Positions 43,513 to 52,703 of a DNA stretch of 64,000 nt are shown here, piece after piece. This DNA is from Acrasis kona (Eukaryota > Heterolobosea > Eutetramitea > Acrasida > Acrasidae), in NCBI GenBank assembly GCA_026419775.2, contig JAOPGA020000506.1, forward strand, positions 1 through 64,000, written 5' to 3'. How positions within the stretch are numbered: position 1 is the first letter of the stretch; each line of letters starts with the position of its first letter. Both the position numbers and the translations under genes were made by a program. The notes under the pieces are model-generated. The model saw only the letters and a program-made list of their open reading frames with translations. It was not told the origin of the DNA and did not search any database.

Positions 43513-44562
43513 ATTTTTTAGTTTTCGGTTGATCTGGACTGACTTTATTCAAACAATAAGTTAATTATGATAATGTTACCAATGCAGAAGACGGATAATT
43601 AGACATCTAGTTTTTGTAATATATGCCGTCGTCAAAAATACTTTGTCCCTACTTCTTTTAAAAGAATCTTTTTTGTCTTGCAACACACTGTTTTTAACAG
43701 CTGTTTTTTACGAAAAAATACCTACTTTTCTTGCTTTATTGGAAATCAACCAGATTGTCGAAATCAGCGGACCATTCTATTAACAGAACGCGGCGTTTCT
43801 ATTAAGGTGGGGGCTACTTCCTGCAATATAAAAATATACTATAGTAGTTTAGAAATAGTCTGACCGCAATGTGCTTACATAACTACAATTTCACAGGTGA
43901 TCGATTTGAGGTAGGCATCATACGTGCGTGAACTTATTGATCTTAGTTGATTTTTACAACTCTGGCAGTTACACCGGTATAATATTATACCAAAAAAGAC
44001 ATCAGATGTCAAATTTAAAGGTTGAATACTGCTTTTTTTTAGTAAAATGCACTACTTTTGTGCTATGTTCTGAGCTTAAAACCAATCCAACATAGAAGAA
44101 AAAAGTACTACTTTCGAAATCACGGGCGCGTATACACTCAGACTGTATTCTGTCCGAAATCAATCAAGTCGGTTGATCCTCCACAAACATAACATTGGCC
44201 CCTTCAAGAGCCAGCTTTGATGTTTTCAAACAAAGCAGATTTATGGAAATGTAGTGGTTATCTGTAGACCTTTATGTGATATTATCCCTCTTGATAGTGG
44301 GGCTAATAGACCGACATAGATCAAAATGCATATAGCTCGGATAAAAATGCGTTGAATACTAGTAGGAGCAATTTTGAGCCCTTCATAATCGATTGTGTTA
44401 CTCGCTATTCAATGGCCCGAGCGTTCAATCACTTATGGATATTTGCTTTTGGCCTTACCTGAAAATGTGCTGCGGTCTTTTGTTTCTAATAGACTTGCGA
44501 AGTTGACCACATTTCTTGAAAAACCCGAAGCCCGCATAAAAACATAAAAAGACGTTGTTTAG
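43513..44562. other. 1.05-kb intergenic region between divergent genes
   Basis: The longest non-coding stretch in the window, between the SLATT-like gene (minus) and the Zn2Cys6 factor (plus). It contains short A/T runs but no ORF with coding character, no tandem repeat and no recognisable RNA gene. The length, against typical gaps of 100-600 bp here, would fit an extended promoter of the regulatory gene. Confidence 0.5.
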
Positions 44563-46482
44563 ATGTCATCGCCGTCTCAAAACGTGTCGCCCTTCTCATG
44601 CCTCACTTGTCGTACCTCACACAGAAAGTGTGATAGAGCTCTGCCATGCTGTGGTGAATGCACAAAAAAAGGCAAACAATGTGTCTGGGAAGCTCCAGGT
44701 AAAAGGGGTCGTAAAGGCTTCAAGGACAAATTGGCAAGTAATACCCTTGCTCGTTCGGAGACTTTATCGGATGTAGAATTTGAGCGTGAGCAAATCCATT
44801 CAACAGACAAATCGAACATTTTATCACAATTACTACAATATAACCCTATGATTCAAAGGCTGATAAATGTGCTACCTTTAATACCTCCAAGCTCCTCAGA
44901 GTCTATAATTCAGCAGATAATACATGAGCACGGAGAAGGCGAACAGTTGAGCACTTCACAGACCGCCGAAGCTGCCTTTGTTAATCTCCTACTCTCAAGT
45001 ACATTTGCAAATAATGGTTGCGTAACAACAGCCCGATACTTTTACGATAGGGGTATCCAGATATTAGGCGAAAACTACTTGTGCGTTGACATTGCGGATT
45101 ACCTTACCGCCTGTTGTGCTTCGATGCAATGCGAATTCACCCTGAGCGACAACGACCTCACAACAAGCAAAACGTGTCTACAAAAAATATGGCAATATCT
45201 CCAAGCAGTTAACCAGAGTCCTGTACAAATGAGCCCAACGGTAGCAGTGAGGCACAAATTTTTGTTACATCGATGTTGTACGTACGCGAGTATCATGAGC
45301 AATAAGGTCGACTCGTTGATGCTAATCAAGTTACTCATCAAGATCAACTTTTTGGATTTTCAATACTTTTACCCTGATAGACCATTTGACGATTCTTACA
45401 TCAAGTTCATCGATGCACTCGACCTCGACTTGCTAAACGGCACACACAACGAAAAGATATCCCTAGATACTCTTTCACAGTGCTTTGAATTCTTCAAAAA
45501 GAATGAGCGAAACTTTTTGGCGCATGGATTAGAGTTTGCATCGCATGCTTACCGCATAGATTACCTAAGAAGCAACGGCCGTCTTTTAGACTATGAGATT
45601 TTGGAGTCAGCCAACTTTATTGCAAAGTGTCCACACTTGGAGGAAGATGCCGTTGGGACCCTCCCAATATGGCACATGCCCCTAATCACGGCTGCTCAAG
45701 TTCACATGCAATATTATGAGATTGCAAACACTGAACAAGAAAAGGCGAATACGGTTACACACCTTACGATCGAATTGAAAGCCCTTCGAACCATGTACAA
45801 GAATCACAAAATACTACGAGAGCAACTCGAAGAGATTATTCAAAAGATTTCATTTATTGTAAACATGCACGAAAGCAAAAACGCAAAGGTACCCGCCACA
45901 GCTCCATACAGTTTTGAACGAACCCTCGATAACTTTAAAAATACAGTCATGAAGAAATCAGGTTCGCCCGTTCCGCACATGACGAACAACTCACCCAGGC
46001 AACAACAACAGATGCCCTCTCACTTCATGTCAACGATGCAACCACACACACTAAACATGATTCAACAACCAAGCGTAACACACGTGCAAGTCATTAATGC
46101 TGCTCAGCTGCAGCAACCTCAGCAATGTGTATATACCACACAGATGTTGCCACAATACGTATCCGTCGGCAATGTCGCACCTGTACAGTTTGCTAGTAAC
46201 GTGAATGGACCACAAGTACAGCAATACCACTACCTGAATCTAAACCAACAGCAGTACATTCAACAACAGTACCAACAGTTGATGGGTGTGCAGCAGCAGC
46301 AACACAGACAGTTCATCGGCGCTCAAGTGCAGCAACAACAACAAATGCAACAAATGCAACAAATGCAACAACAAATGTATAATAATTTCCAAAGGCAGCA
46401 GCCGATGCAAGGACATTCTGATGAACACTTTGAGGATGACTTTGAAACGTTTATTGATGATTTGTTTGGTGGCACTCAGTAG
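44563..46482 (+). CDS. Zn(2)Cys(6) binuclear-cluster transcription factor with Gln-rich tail
   Basis: Single exon, 639 residues. The N-terminus carries a C6 zinc cluster: C13-x2-C16-x6-C23-x5/6-C29/30-x2/3-C33-x6-C40, followed by a basic linker KRGRKGFKDKL, as in Gal4-type DNA-binding domains; an extra adjacent Cys (C29/C30) makes the fourth ligand ambiguous. Residues of about 130-470 form a helical region without a clear fungal-type middle homology domain. The C-terminus (about 475-610) is rich in Gln, Met and Asn, with repeated QQMQ units, typical of activation domains, and ends in an acidic patch DEHFEDDFETFIDDLF that could be an acidic activation motif. Such factors bind CGG-type half sites in fungi. 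Target genes cannot be inferred. Confidence 0.88.
   Translation: MSSPSQNVSPFSCLTCRTSHRKCDRALPCCGECTKKGKQCVWEAPGKRGRKGFKDKLASNTLARSETLSDVEFEREQIHSTDKSNILSQLLQYNPMIQRLINVLPLIPPSSSESIIQQIIHEHGEGEQLSTSQTAEAAFVNLLLSSTFANNGCVTTARYFYDRGIQILGENYLCVDIADYLTACCASMQCEFTLSDNDLTTSKTCLQKIWQYLQAVNQSPVQMSPTVAVRHKFLLHRCCTYASIMSNKVDSLMLIKLLIKINFLDFQYFYPDRPFDDSYIKFIDALDLDLLNGTHNEKISLDTLSQCFEFFKKNERNFLAHGLEFASHAYRIDYLRSNGRLLDYEILESANFIAKCPHLEEDAVGTLPIWHMPLITAAQVHMQYYEIANTEQEKANTVTHLTIELKALRTMYKNHKILREQLEEIIQKISFIVNMHESKNAKVPATAPYSFERTLDNFKNTVMKKSGSPVPHMTNNSPRQQQQMPSHFMSTMQPHTLNMIQQPSVTHVQVINAAQLQQPQQCVYTTQMLPQYVSVGNVAPVQFASNVNGPQVQQYHYLNLNQQQYIQQQYQQLMGVQQQQHRQFIGAQVQQQQQMQQMQQMQQQMYNNFQRQQPMQGHSDEHFEDDFETFIDDLFGGTQ
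46310..46420 (+). repeat. CAA/CAG-rich low-complexity tract (polyGln coding)
   Basis: Short tandem CAACAA and ATGCAACAA units within the Zn2Cys6 gene encode Gln and Met-Gln-Gln repeats. This is an in-frame coding microsatellite, likely variable between strains. Confidence 0.7.
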
Positions 46483-46561
46483 GTGTCATGTAATAAATGT
46501 ACATGTAATAAATTTTAATGCCAAGCATTGTCTTTCTTTTTCAAGTATTTGTCAGTAATGC

Positions 46562-47222
46562 TTATGACGTGTTGATGGTTGTTTTTTGTTTGTCCGAATG
46601 TGACGATCCATCTTGAGAACCTTCAGTTGAAATTGTCAATTTCTGTTGCTGTGACTTTCTGACATTGTTCTCTTGATTGAGTTCGCGTTTCAAAAGTAGG
46701 CTCTCCAGTGTTTTTCGTTGTACGGGTGTGGACAAATCCAAAACATGGTAAATTACTTCCCCAAGGGGACCAGATGCTGGCCCTATTTTTATGTTGAAGT
46801 GGTGTGCTACGATTCTAATGTGACGCGAGCATAATTCTAAATCTCTATCATATAGATCTCTCGCCAAAATAATATCATCATCTTGATTTGGTAGGTTGAT
46901 GCTGTCATAATACAACAGGTAGTCGTAGCCACCCTTAACAACATCTCCAATGTGCTGCATCCAATCATCAAAGTCATATCGTGCAAACAAAGTTATGCGG
47001 CATTTTTTTTGTTGTCCATCTGGGCCAATCTTATATATAAGCGATATTGACAAGGACTCTTTGCGAGAACAAAGTGTGAGTAATCTTTTCAAACGGTATT
47101 ATGGTGTGTTGAATAGAAGAGAATAAGAACAATGTGTTTCTAATAAGGATCGCGTCACATATAACCTCTATATGGTCGATGGAACGCACCTTAACCTTCC
47201 CACACTTTATCACACGAAGCAT
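46562..47222 (-). CDS. PH-domain-like protein, reading frame broken by one base
   Basis: Two overlapping frames together read as one PH-like domain. Frame 1 starts at the ATG at 47222 (MLRVIKCGKVKVRSIDHIE, then AILIRNTLFLF and TIIPFEKITH). Frame 2 takes over at about 47060-47095 and gives CSRKESLSISLIYKIG, KKCRITLFARYDFDDWMQHI and a hydrophilic tail. Strand order, a Leu/Phe-rich third strand and the final Trp-containing helix (FDDWMQHI) fit a PH domain. Frame 2 itself has no ATG before that Trp, and no intron joins the frames without deleting core strands. A one-base indel (for example in the AAAA run near 47090) would restore a protein of about 220 residues. It may be an assembly error, a pseudogene or true +1 frameshifting. 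PH domains usually bind phosphoinositides. Confidence 0.5.
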
Positions 47223-47232
47223 TTCAATTACA

Positions 47233-47730
47233 ATGGTCGACAAAGTTTTGAAGCCAAAGGTAAACAACAAGCCGGGTCCCAACAATGCCGTTAATAATAT
47301 AACTCTTTTGCAAAAAAGTAGAAATTGGATAAGCAGTAGATACAATGATCTCGCACTTTTTCGCATGAGAAACCCTTTATTATCCATTGGTTTGATTACT
47401 GTTACAGGGTTTATTGCTATTCAAGGTAAGATAGAGGAACAATAATAGTAACTAAAAAGTCTAGTTGTTGTTAGAAAGTTGGCGAAAATTGATAAAAGGG
47501 ACTACTTCAAAGAAAATTACGAAAAAGTCTTACAGGAATCAGAAAGACCCGACTTTGATCGGTATATCGCACTCCTTCCGAATTCAACTACAAACGGCAT
47601 CAAGTATTTTAGAGATGAAGAACATGAGATACAGTTTTTGAAGGATACCTACCCAACATTATATAAGGAGCAAATGGAGCGTGAACTTGCAATAAAGAGG
47701 ACATCAGGATCAAGCCACACCAATCGATAA
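47233..47730 (+). CDS. Small single-TM protein, 152 residues
   Basis: Exon 1 47233..47425 and exon 2 47465..47730 join across a 39-nt GTAAGA...TAG intron (phase 1). The N-terminal 45 residues are basic and Asn-rich (MVDKVLKPKVNNKPGPNN). One TM helix is formed across the splice (LLSIGLITVTGFIAIQ+VVVRKLA), which supports the join. The C-terminal 85 residues are charged and helical (KIDKRDYFKENYEKVLQESE). The layout of a basic N-tail, one TM and a long soluble tail resembles mitochondrial inner-membrane assembly factors, but no family is recognised. Its start lies only 10 bp from the oppositely oriented start at 47222. An upstream in-frame ATG would overlap that gene. Confidence 0.65.
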
Positions 47731-47742
47731 TAAATAATACTT

Positions 47743-48900
47743 TTATATGTTTGATGTATTCACAATAGGTGATAGTAAATAAGGGATCCTATCCTTATCC
47801 TCCTCCCAACTCCACTCATCTGCTGTATCGCAAGCAATTTTAGATGTATCACCATCTTCATCTTCAAAACCTTTATAGTCAGTCGGGTTCGCATTGCCAG
47901 CAATGTGGGCCGGGAGTCTCGTGTTCTTCAACAACATTTCAACAGCATCCGTGTCGCTCATTGCCTTTTTGAAAAACTTGTGCTCCATCAACTCTGCAGC
48001 ATTAGGCCTCTTGTCAGGGTTTGACTGTAGCACTTTCGTGATGAGATCATGGAAGGAGGAACTCCAACAGAAATCTTCCTGATCTACCAACTTGGGTGGA
48101 GATTCGTTCATTACGTGGTACATTATCTGCATGGGTAAAAGATCTGACAGAGGCGCAGTTCCATAGGCGAGCTCCAGTGCAGTAATTCCAAAAGACCAAA
48201 TATCGGCTTTGTAATCGTAACCTGCGTTCTGCGAGAAAACTTCTGGTGCCATCCAACAAAAGGAATTACTTGCCAACTCAAAAGAGCTTTTAATGCGGTG
48301 ACCATCTTCAAACAATGGTATGCTCAGAGCGAAATCACCTAGTTGAAACTTTCCAGAACTGTCTACAAACACGTTGCTCAACTTTACGTCGCGATGGACG
48401 TGTGAAGTCTTGTGCATGTAGCACAAAGCTTTTAAAATGTTTTTCAAAATTGTTGCGACCAATCTCTCATCGTGGATACCACTCGTAAACTTTCTTGACA
48501 TTATGTCGCTCATTGAACCTCCATCAAGGAGATCCGTGACGACGTACAAGTGTACACCATCAGTGAAACTAGTTCTATACGTAACAATGTTCGGATGTCT
48601 ACTTATGCTGAGCATATTGACTTCATTTTGGAAAAGGTTCTGAATATCGTCAACCTTGAGATTGTCCATATTGATTTTCTTTATTGCAACGTTTCTATTT
48701 TTTGTACCACAATGTGCGCTCCATATCGTGCTGTGTGTACCCCTACCTACCATCTCTTCTATATTGTATCCGTCTATTGTTGTTGGGTAGGTTACGTTGT
48801 TCTGTCTATCATCTAATTCATGATCGTGGTGCTCGGTATTTGAGTCCATCATTTCGAGTGCACTAACAGTATCTGCACTATTGGATGTTGATTGAAACAT
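47743..48900 (-). CDS. OSR1/SPAK (Fray)-like STE20 family kinase with altered DFG and activation loop
   Basis: Single exon, 385 residues. The kinase domain spans about 44-315: Gly loop VGRGTHSTIW (51-60), VAIKK with K74, HRDVKLSN (169-176), then LGDFALS, with DFG changed to DFA (189-191), and SFCWMAPE where OSR1 has GTPCWMAPE. The loop threonine phosphorylated by WNK in OSR1/SPAK is absent. Subfamily signs are GYDYKADIWSFGITALELAYGTAP, RPNAAELMEHKFFKKA, and a C-terminal acidic patch with DEWSWEED that mimics the PF1 segment of OSR1. In animals these kinases phosphorylate cation-chloride cotransporters under osmotic stress. Catalytic Lys and Asp remain, so activity is possible, but regulation should differ. 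It lacks the C-terminal CCT/PF2 domain, being shorter than OSR1 (527 residues). Confidence 0.88.
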   Translation of the reverse strand: MFQSTSNSADTVSALEMMDSNTEHHDHELDDRQNNVTYPTTIDGYNIEEMVGRGTHSTIWSAHCGTKNRNVAIKKINMDNLKVDDIQNLFQNEVNMLSISRHPNIVTYRTSFTDGVHLYVVTDLLDGGSMSDIMSRKFTSGIHDERLVATILKNILKALCYMHKTSHVHRDVKLSNVFVDSSGKFQLGDFALSIPLFEDGHRIKSSFELASNSFCWMAPEVFSQNAGYDYKADIWSFGITALELAYGTAPLSDLLPMQIMYHVMNESPPKLVDQEDFCWSSSFHDLITKVLQSNPDKRPNAAELMEHKFFKKAMSDTDAVEMLLKNTRLPAHIAGNANPTDYKGFEDEDGDTSKIACDTADEWSWEEDKDRIPYLLSPIVNTSNI

Positions 48901-49454
48901 TGTTAGGATATCTTCTGTATTCTTGCGCTTAATTTGTATTTTAGACGGTTATAACCAACATTACAAAATCCTATCATTAAATCCGAAGCTATTTATATCC
49001 TAAAGCGCTCATTGAACCAGAACCCTGTGGAAAATAGAGTAATTAATTTTGAGATAATAGATTTCATTTCTAAACCTTGAAATGGAACATTCCGTTCGAT
49101 CATTCAGCTAAGCGCCGTAGAATATATGAAGCACTTCTTTTATGTACTCCAACCGTGTATATTTTGTAGTCGACTTTTAGCTATATTATCGATTTGGACA
49201 CCCTCTTTGCAAGGTTATAATGGTTAATTATTTATATATTTGCTGTTGCGTCCCATATAGAGTTTGTCTGGTGCACAAAAAGGTCTCCTATTTAATTTTT
49301 TGTGATTTACGTAAAACTGTAAAATAGCTTTACAAGATCAGGTTACAACTTCTTCTACGATGCAGAACAGAGGTTATGAAACAACTAGAACGTAAGCTAG
49401 AAGACAGTTTTAAATTCATAAACGCATAGTACGAAGAGGAACTTTACTCCTAAC
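48901..49454. other. Intergenic between divergent genes
   Basis: This 554-bp region separates the kinase (minus) from the CFAP73-like gene (plus) and should carry both promoters. AT-rich with short T runs. No ORF or RNA gene recognised. Confidence 0.5.
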
Positions 49455-50357
49455 ATGGAGGAGGATACAGTGAATTCTTTTTCCGCAGCAACCAGCTTAT
49501 TGGAGAAAAGAAAAGAGATGCTTGAAGTTCAACAAACTCTACGCTCCAAAAGAGAAGAATATGGAGAAAGACTAGACAAAATTAAAACAAAAGAAAAGGA
49601 TTTATCACAAAAGAGAGTTGAGCTCACCGAAAACATTATTCAGCTGGATAAATTTATTGCGGATAATGAAATAAAGACTACTAGGGCAAAACAAAAAAAA
49701 GACACAGAAAAAAAGCTTAGGGAAGGAAACGAAGCCGAAATTGATACGTTGAAGGGCTCCATTCAGAACTTTGAAAATGAATGCCTTAAAAAGCACAAAG
49801 TGTTGGAAGAAAGAGACTCCAAGTATCATAGATTTTTGCAGCATGTAGTTACTCTTAGAGGCGACGAGAACCCGGAGGAAGTTGACAGAGTGATAGGTCG
49901 CTACGACACTCTATCAGGAAACAATGAGGAGCTAAAGAAAGATAAACAAGCTTTAGAGCAGGAATTACTCAACATGAAAAAGATTGATAAAGAGTTTAAG
50001 GAAACCAAAAAAACATATTTGATCGAACTGAATCACAAAATATCAACATTATCAAAAAGATTGGAAAAGGAAATTGAAAAAAACAACAAAATTAAAGACG
50101 AAGCCGAGGAAGCAATCGAAAGAAGCAATAAAACAAAAGTTACTTTAGGCCAATTAGAGATGGCGTGTCAAAATTTATACACCAGAGTGACGAGTAAAAA
50201 TGGAAGCCAAATCAAGAGAGTACATGATAACATTTCAGACCAGGAATTAGACATGATGAAGATGCTTAAAGTCATACACGACTGCATGAGTGATTTCTTG
50301 TTTATAGTGGCGTCGCAAGCACCCTCTGAAGAAAAACCTAAGCAAAGACCAAAATAG
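49455..50357 (+). CDS. CFAP73/CCDC42-family coiled-coil protein (axonemal)
   Basis: Single exon, 300 residues, almost entirely coiled coil between about residues 15 and 240. The N-terminal half shows the family pattern: LRSKREEYGERLDKIKTKEK, then LTENIIQLDKFIADNEIK, in which the LDKFI.eN block is the signature of the DUF4200 proteins CCDC42, CFAP73 and CFAP100. IGRYDTLSGNNEEL in the middle is also typical. CFAP73 with CFAP100 forms the modifier-of-inner-arms complex on axonemal doublets; CCDC42 acts in flagellum assembly. The gene therefore points to a flagellate stage or its remnant. Which paralogue it is cannot be settled by eye. Confidence 0.85.
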   Translation: MEEDTVNSFSAATSLLEKRKEMLEVQQTLRSKREEYGERLDKIKTKEKDLSQKRVELTENIIQLDKFIADNEIKTTRAKQKKDTEKKLREGNEAEIDTLKGSIQNFENECLKKHKVLEERDSKYHRFLQHVVTLRGDENPEEVDRVIGRYDTLSGNNEELKKDKQALEQELLNMKKIDKEFKETKKTYLIELNHKISTLSKRLEKEIEKNNKIKDEAEEAIERSNKTKVTLGQLEMACQNLYTRVTSKNGSQIKRVHDNISDQELDMMKMLKVIHDCMSDFLFIVASQAPSEEKPKQRPK

Positions 50358-51104
50358 AGCCGATCAAGCTCCTTGGCCACACTTTTTCTTTCGCATGGTT
50401 TTGTATTGATCAAATGTGGGTTAATGTCTTCCGGACAAATTTAATCAAAATCAAAGTACATTAAAATAGACACATTACCAAAAATGGTTTGTATTAACAC
50501 AATCAATTGTGACGATTTCTTAAAAATCTACTTTGATTACGATTTAGTAGTGGAAGAGATGGTCTTGGTCACAGAAGGTTTTTCTTCACGCGGAAACACA
50601 TTGATATCTCAGATCATGATTATCAATGAATAAACAAAGATTTGATCGTTCTTGTTTTGTGATAGTCATGTGTCACGTGTTCTTGTTACTTATGTGCCTG
50701 TGTCTGAGCCAGAACTTGTTGCGTCTAATGTTTCATACGAGAGGAACTTACATATTTTACAAAATAATTATCTGTCCGATAAGATATCGATATCGGAGTA
50801 TGGATAAGACCTAACGGCAATCCGAATCAATAGATTCGTCGACTGCATCATTTTAATAAAGTTTGTAGTTTGCAATCCGGTCGCTTCAGGAGAACAAATA
50901 CTTTGGTCTGCAATTTCTGTCTAGTAATCTCATGAGCTTTTGATTTGACCCTTTGCTTTTAGCTTTTTATATTTACCAATTTTTTTTTGGACAATAATCT
51001 AAAGTTATGTTGTTCTATTTTTATCAAGGGTTTATTATAAACTGAGACTATTTATGATTCCTGATTTTATTTAGATATACTCGGATTAAAGAAACAAAAA
51101 TCAA
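50358..51104. other. Intergenic, with a 49-codon ORF of doubtful value
   Basis: This 747-bp region lies between two plus-strand genes. It includes a short ORF at 50484..50633 (starts MVCINTINCDDFLKIYFDYD) that ends in-frame and could be a micro-gene or chance. Long T-rich stretches near 50980 precede the next gene. Nothing else recognised. Confidence 0.4.
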
Positions 51105-51764
51105 ATGCTCTTCAGTCCTACATGCTTGGGACAGCCTTCGTTCTTTACCGATATAAACGATGTAGAACAACTAAGTAACGATATATATGAGATATGCAAG
51201 CAAGAGCTTGAAAATGATGGTTACTCGCGAGACGACCTTGAAGTGGTGATGAGGTGTATAAATTCAAAGCAAAAAGATACTTTTACCATGTCGATAATAC
51301 GCAACCTAGTCGATTCTTACAAATCTACGATAAATAGAGCAGTTAGATTAACAACAGACAATGAAAAATTCAAGACGCTTATAGCAGCCGCAAACACAAG
51401 CAAACACATGTCAACAATAGATAGCATTGGAGTTCTCAATTCGTTGTCACACCAAAAGCCGAAAACAAAACTTCCAACATTATCAACGACAAAGATACTA
51501 AGCACAGAGAAATTTTTAGGATCGCCGATCTGCAATTTTGAGGGGAAAACGAAACACACCAAACTTTCAACGAAAAAAGTATCCAAAGAGGACCGTAGGC
51601 GGAGAGGCAGGAGGTCAAATTCAGACATCCCTCTTACTGATTACTCATTTGTAGACATTGATGATCCACACCGGGCCCACAGCTCAATGAGTTTAAGCTC
51701 CAAAACGACTGACCACTGGGACGTTCTCAACAACAAAAAAATCATGTATTCTCTGTATAATTAA
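51105..51764 (+). CDS. Hypothetical basic protein, 219 residues
   Basis: Single exon from the ATG at 51105 to TAA. The N-terminal 85 residues are mildly acidic and helical (DINDVEQLSNDIYEICKQEL...). The rest is Ser/Thr/Lys-rich and probably disordered, with a strongly basic cluster KEDRRRRGRRSNSD at about residue 160 that could be a nuclear signal followed by phosphorylation sites. No TM segment or signal peptide. No family recognised. It ends 63 bp from the convergent uL16 gene. Confidence 0.7.
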   Translation: MLFSPTCLGQPSFFTDINDVEQLSNDIYEICKQELENDGYSRDDLEVVMRCINSKQKDTFTMSIIRNLVDSYKSTINRAVRLTTDNEKFKTLIAAANTSKHMSTIDSIGVLNSLSHQKPKTKLPTLSTTKILSTEKFLGSPICNFEGKTKHTKLSTKKVSKEDRRRRGRRSNSDIPLTDYSFVDIDDPHRAHSSMSLSSKTTDHWDVLNNKKIMYSLYN

Positions 51765-51827
51765 AAATGTACATAATAAATTAATCTAATAATCTAAAAA
51801 CCAATATTTAATGTAAAATATTTTAAT

Positions 51828-52472
51828 TTAGTTTGATTGGATGGTTCTAAGGCGTAGTTGACCCTTGGCGGTAATGACTTGAACGTGTGTTCCCATGCTC
51901 TTCAACAACTTCTTGGAGGCCAAGTCTTGGTATTCAGCCTTGGTCAATTTGGTGAAACCCCACTTGCGTGAGACCAAAACCTTCTGACGACCGGGGAACT
52001 TGAACTTGGCACGACGTAGGGCCTCAATGGCGTGGTGTGAGTTCTCCTCCTTGGTTCTGATTGACATCAAGGGTTGTCCAATTTGCACACGAGCGGCGGT
52101 TCCGTTTGGCTTACCGAAAGCACCACGCATACCGGTCTGCAATCTATCAGCACCGGCGCATGATAACATCTTGTTGATACGTAAGACTTGGAAGGGGTGG
52201 ACACGAATGCGCAAGTGGAAACCATCCTTGCTGCAAGTCTTCAACATGTACTTGTTGGCAGCGATACGTGCTGCTTCCAAAGCTTCACTGCTGATTTGTT
52301 CCTTCTCACCAGAAAGCATGTGAACGCAGGCTGGGAAAAGAGCGTGATTTGCTTTCTTGTTTCCGACATCGTAGATCTTAATCTTTGGGTCTGGGACACC
52401 ACGGCAGAAACGGGACTTGGGGTATGCCTTACCCTTTGATACTCTGTAACATCTTGCTGGTCTTCTGGCCAT
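51828..52472 (-). CDS. RPL10: 60S ribosomal protein uL16 (RPL10)
   Basis: Single exon, 214 residues, the normal eukaryotic length. The start [10 protein letters not shown] is the ATG at 52472; upstream in-frame codons begin with GTG and are not part of the protein. The sequence is unmistakable: [58 protein letters not shown] (the functional loop near the peptidyl transferase centre), and [12 protein letters not shown] at the C-terminus. It is the last large-subunit protein to join, in the cytoplasm, and completes the tRNA/peptidyl-transferase region. Its codons look C-richer at third positions than neighbours (visible as many -AAC, -AAG, -GTC), as expected for a highly expressed gene. Confidence 0.99.
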   Translation of the reverse strand: MARRPARCYRVSKGKAYPKSRFCRGVPDPKIKIYDVGNKKANHALFPACVHMLSGEKEQISSEALEAARIAANKYMLKTCSKDGFHLRIRVHPFQVLRINKMLSCAGADRLQTGMRGAFGKPNGTAARVQIGQPLMSIRTKEENSHHAIEALRRAKFKFPGRQKVLVSRKWGFTKLTKAEYQDLASKKLLKSMGTHVQVITAKGQLRLRTIQSN

Positions 52473-52703
52473 GTTAACTTTTCGGCGTTTCACAAATTAT
52501 TCTTTCAACTCAACTTCGAAAATTTTTCTTGTTGACCAATCTGTGAAGGTCTTCAAAAACGATATTGAATTTTGGAGTTACACAGGGAGGAACTGCTGAG
52601 GAATAATAATAAAGCGCCCGACTCCGCGTTTGAAGTCGTATTATAATAGTATGAACAAGTAACACACCCCGAACTATTGTTGCGCCAAATTGTGTTGTAA
52701 TCA
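52473..52703. promoter_or_regulatory. Putative bidirectional promoter region of RPL10
   Basis: These 231 bp separate the start codons of RPL10 (minus) and the membrane-protein gene (plus). Since RPL10 must be strongly transcribed, its promoter lies here or overlaps the neighbour's 5' end. No conserved box can be named from sequence alone. Confidence 0.4.

Noticed and set aside
43678-43863. 61-codon ORF in the 1-kb intergenic region
   Set aside because: No domain, AT-rich, rich in Cys/Phe/Leu as in random sequence.
47031-47387. 118-codon minus-strand frame reading as an extended N-terminus of the PH gene
   Set aside because: The part above 47222 is antisense to exon 1 of the plus-strand TM gene; only the portion from the ATG at 47222 fits a PH domain.
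50484-50633. 49-codon ORF between CFAP73 and the 51105 gene
   Set aside because: Too short, no recognisable feature, and AT-rich DNA of this length yields such ORFs by chance.
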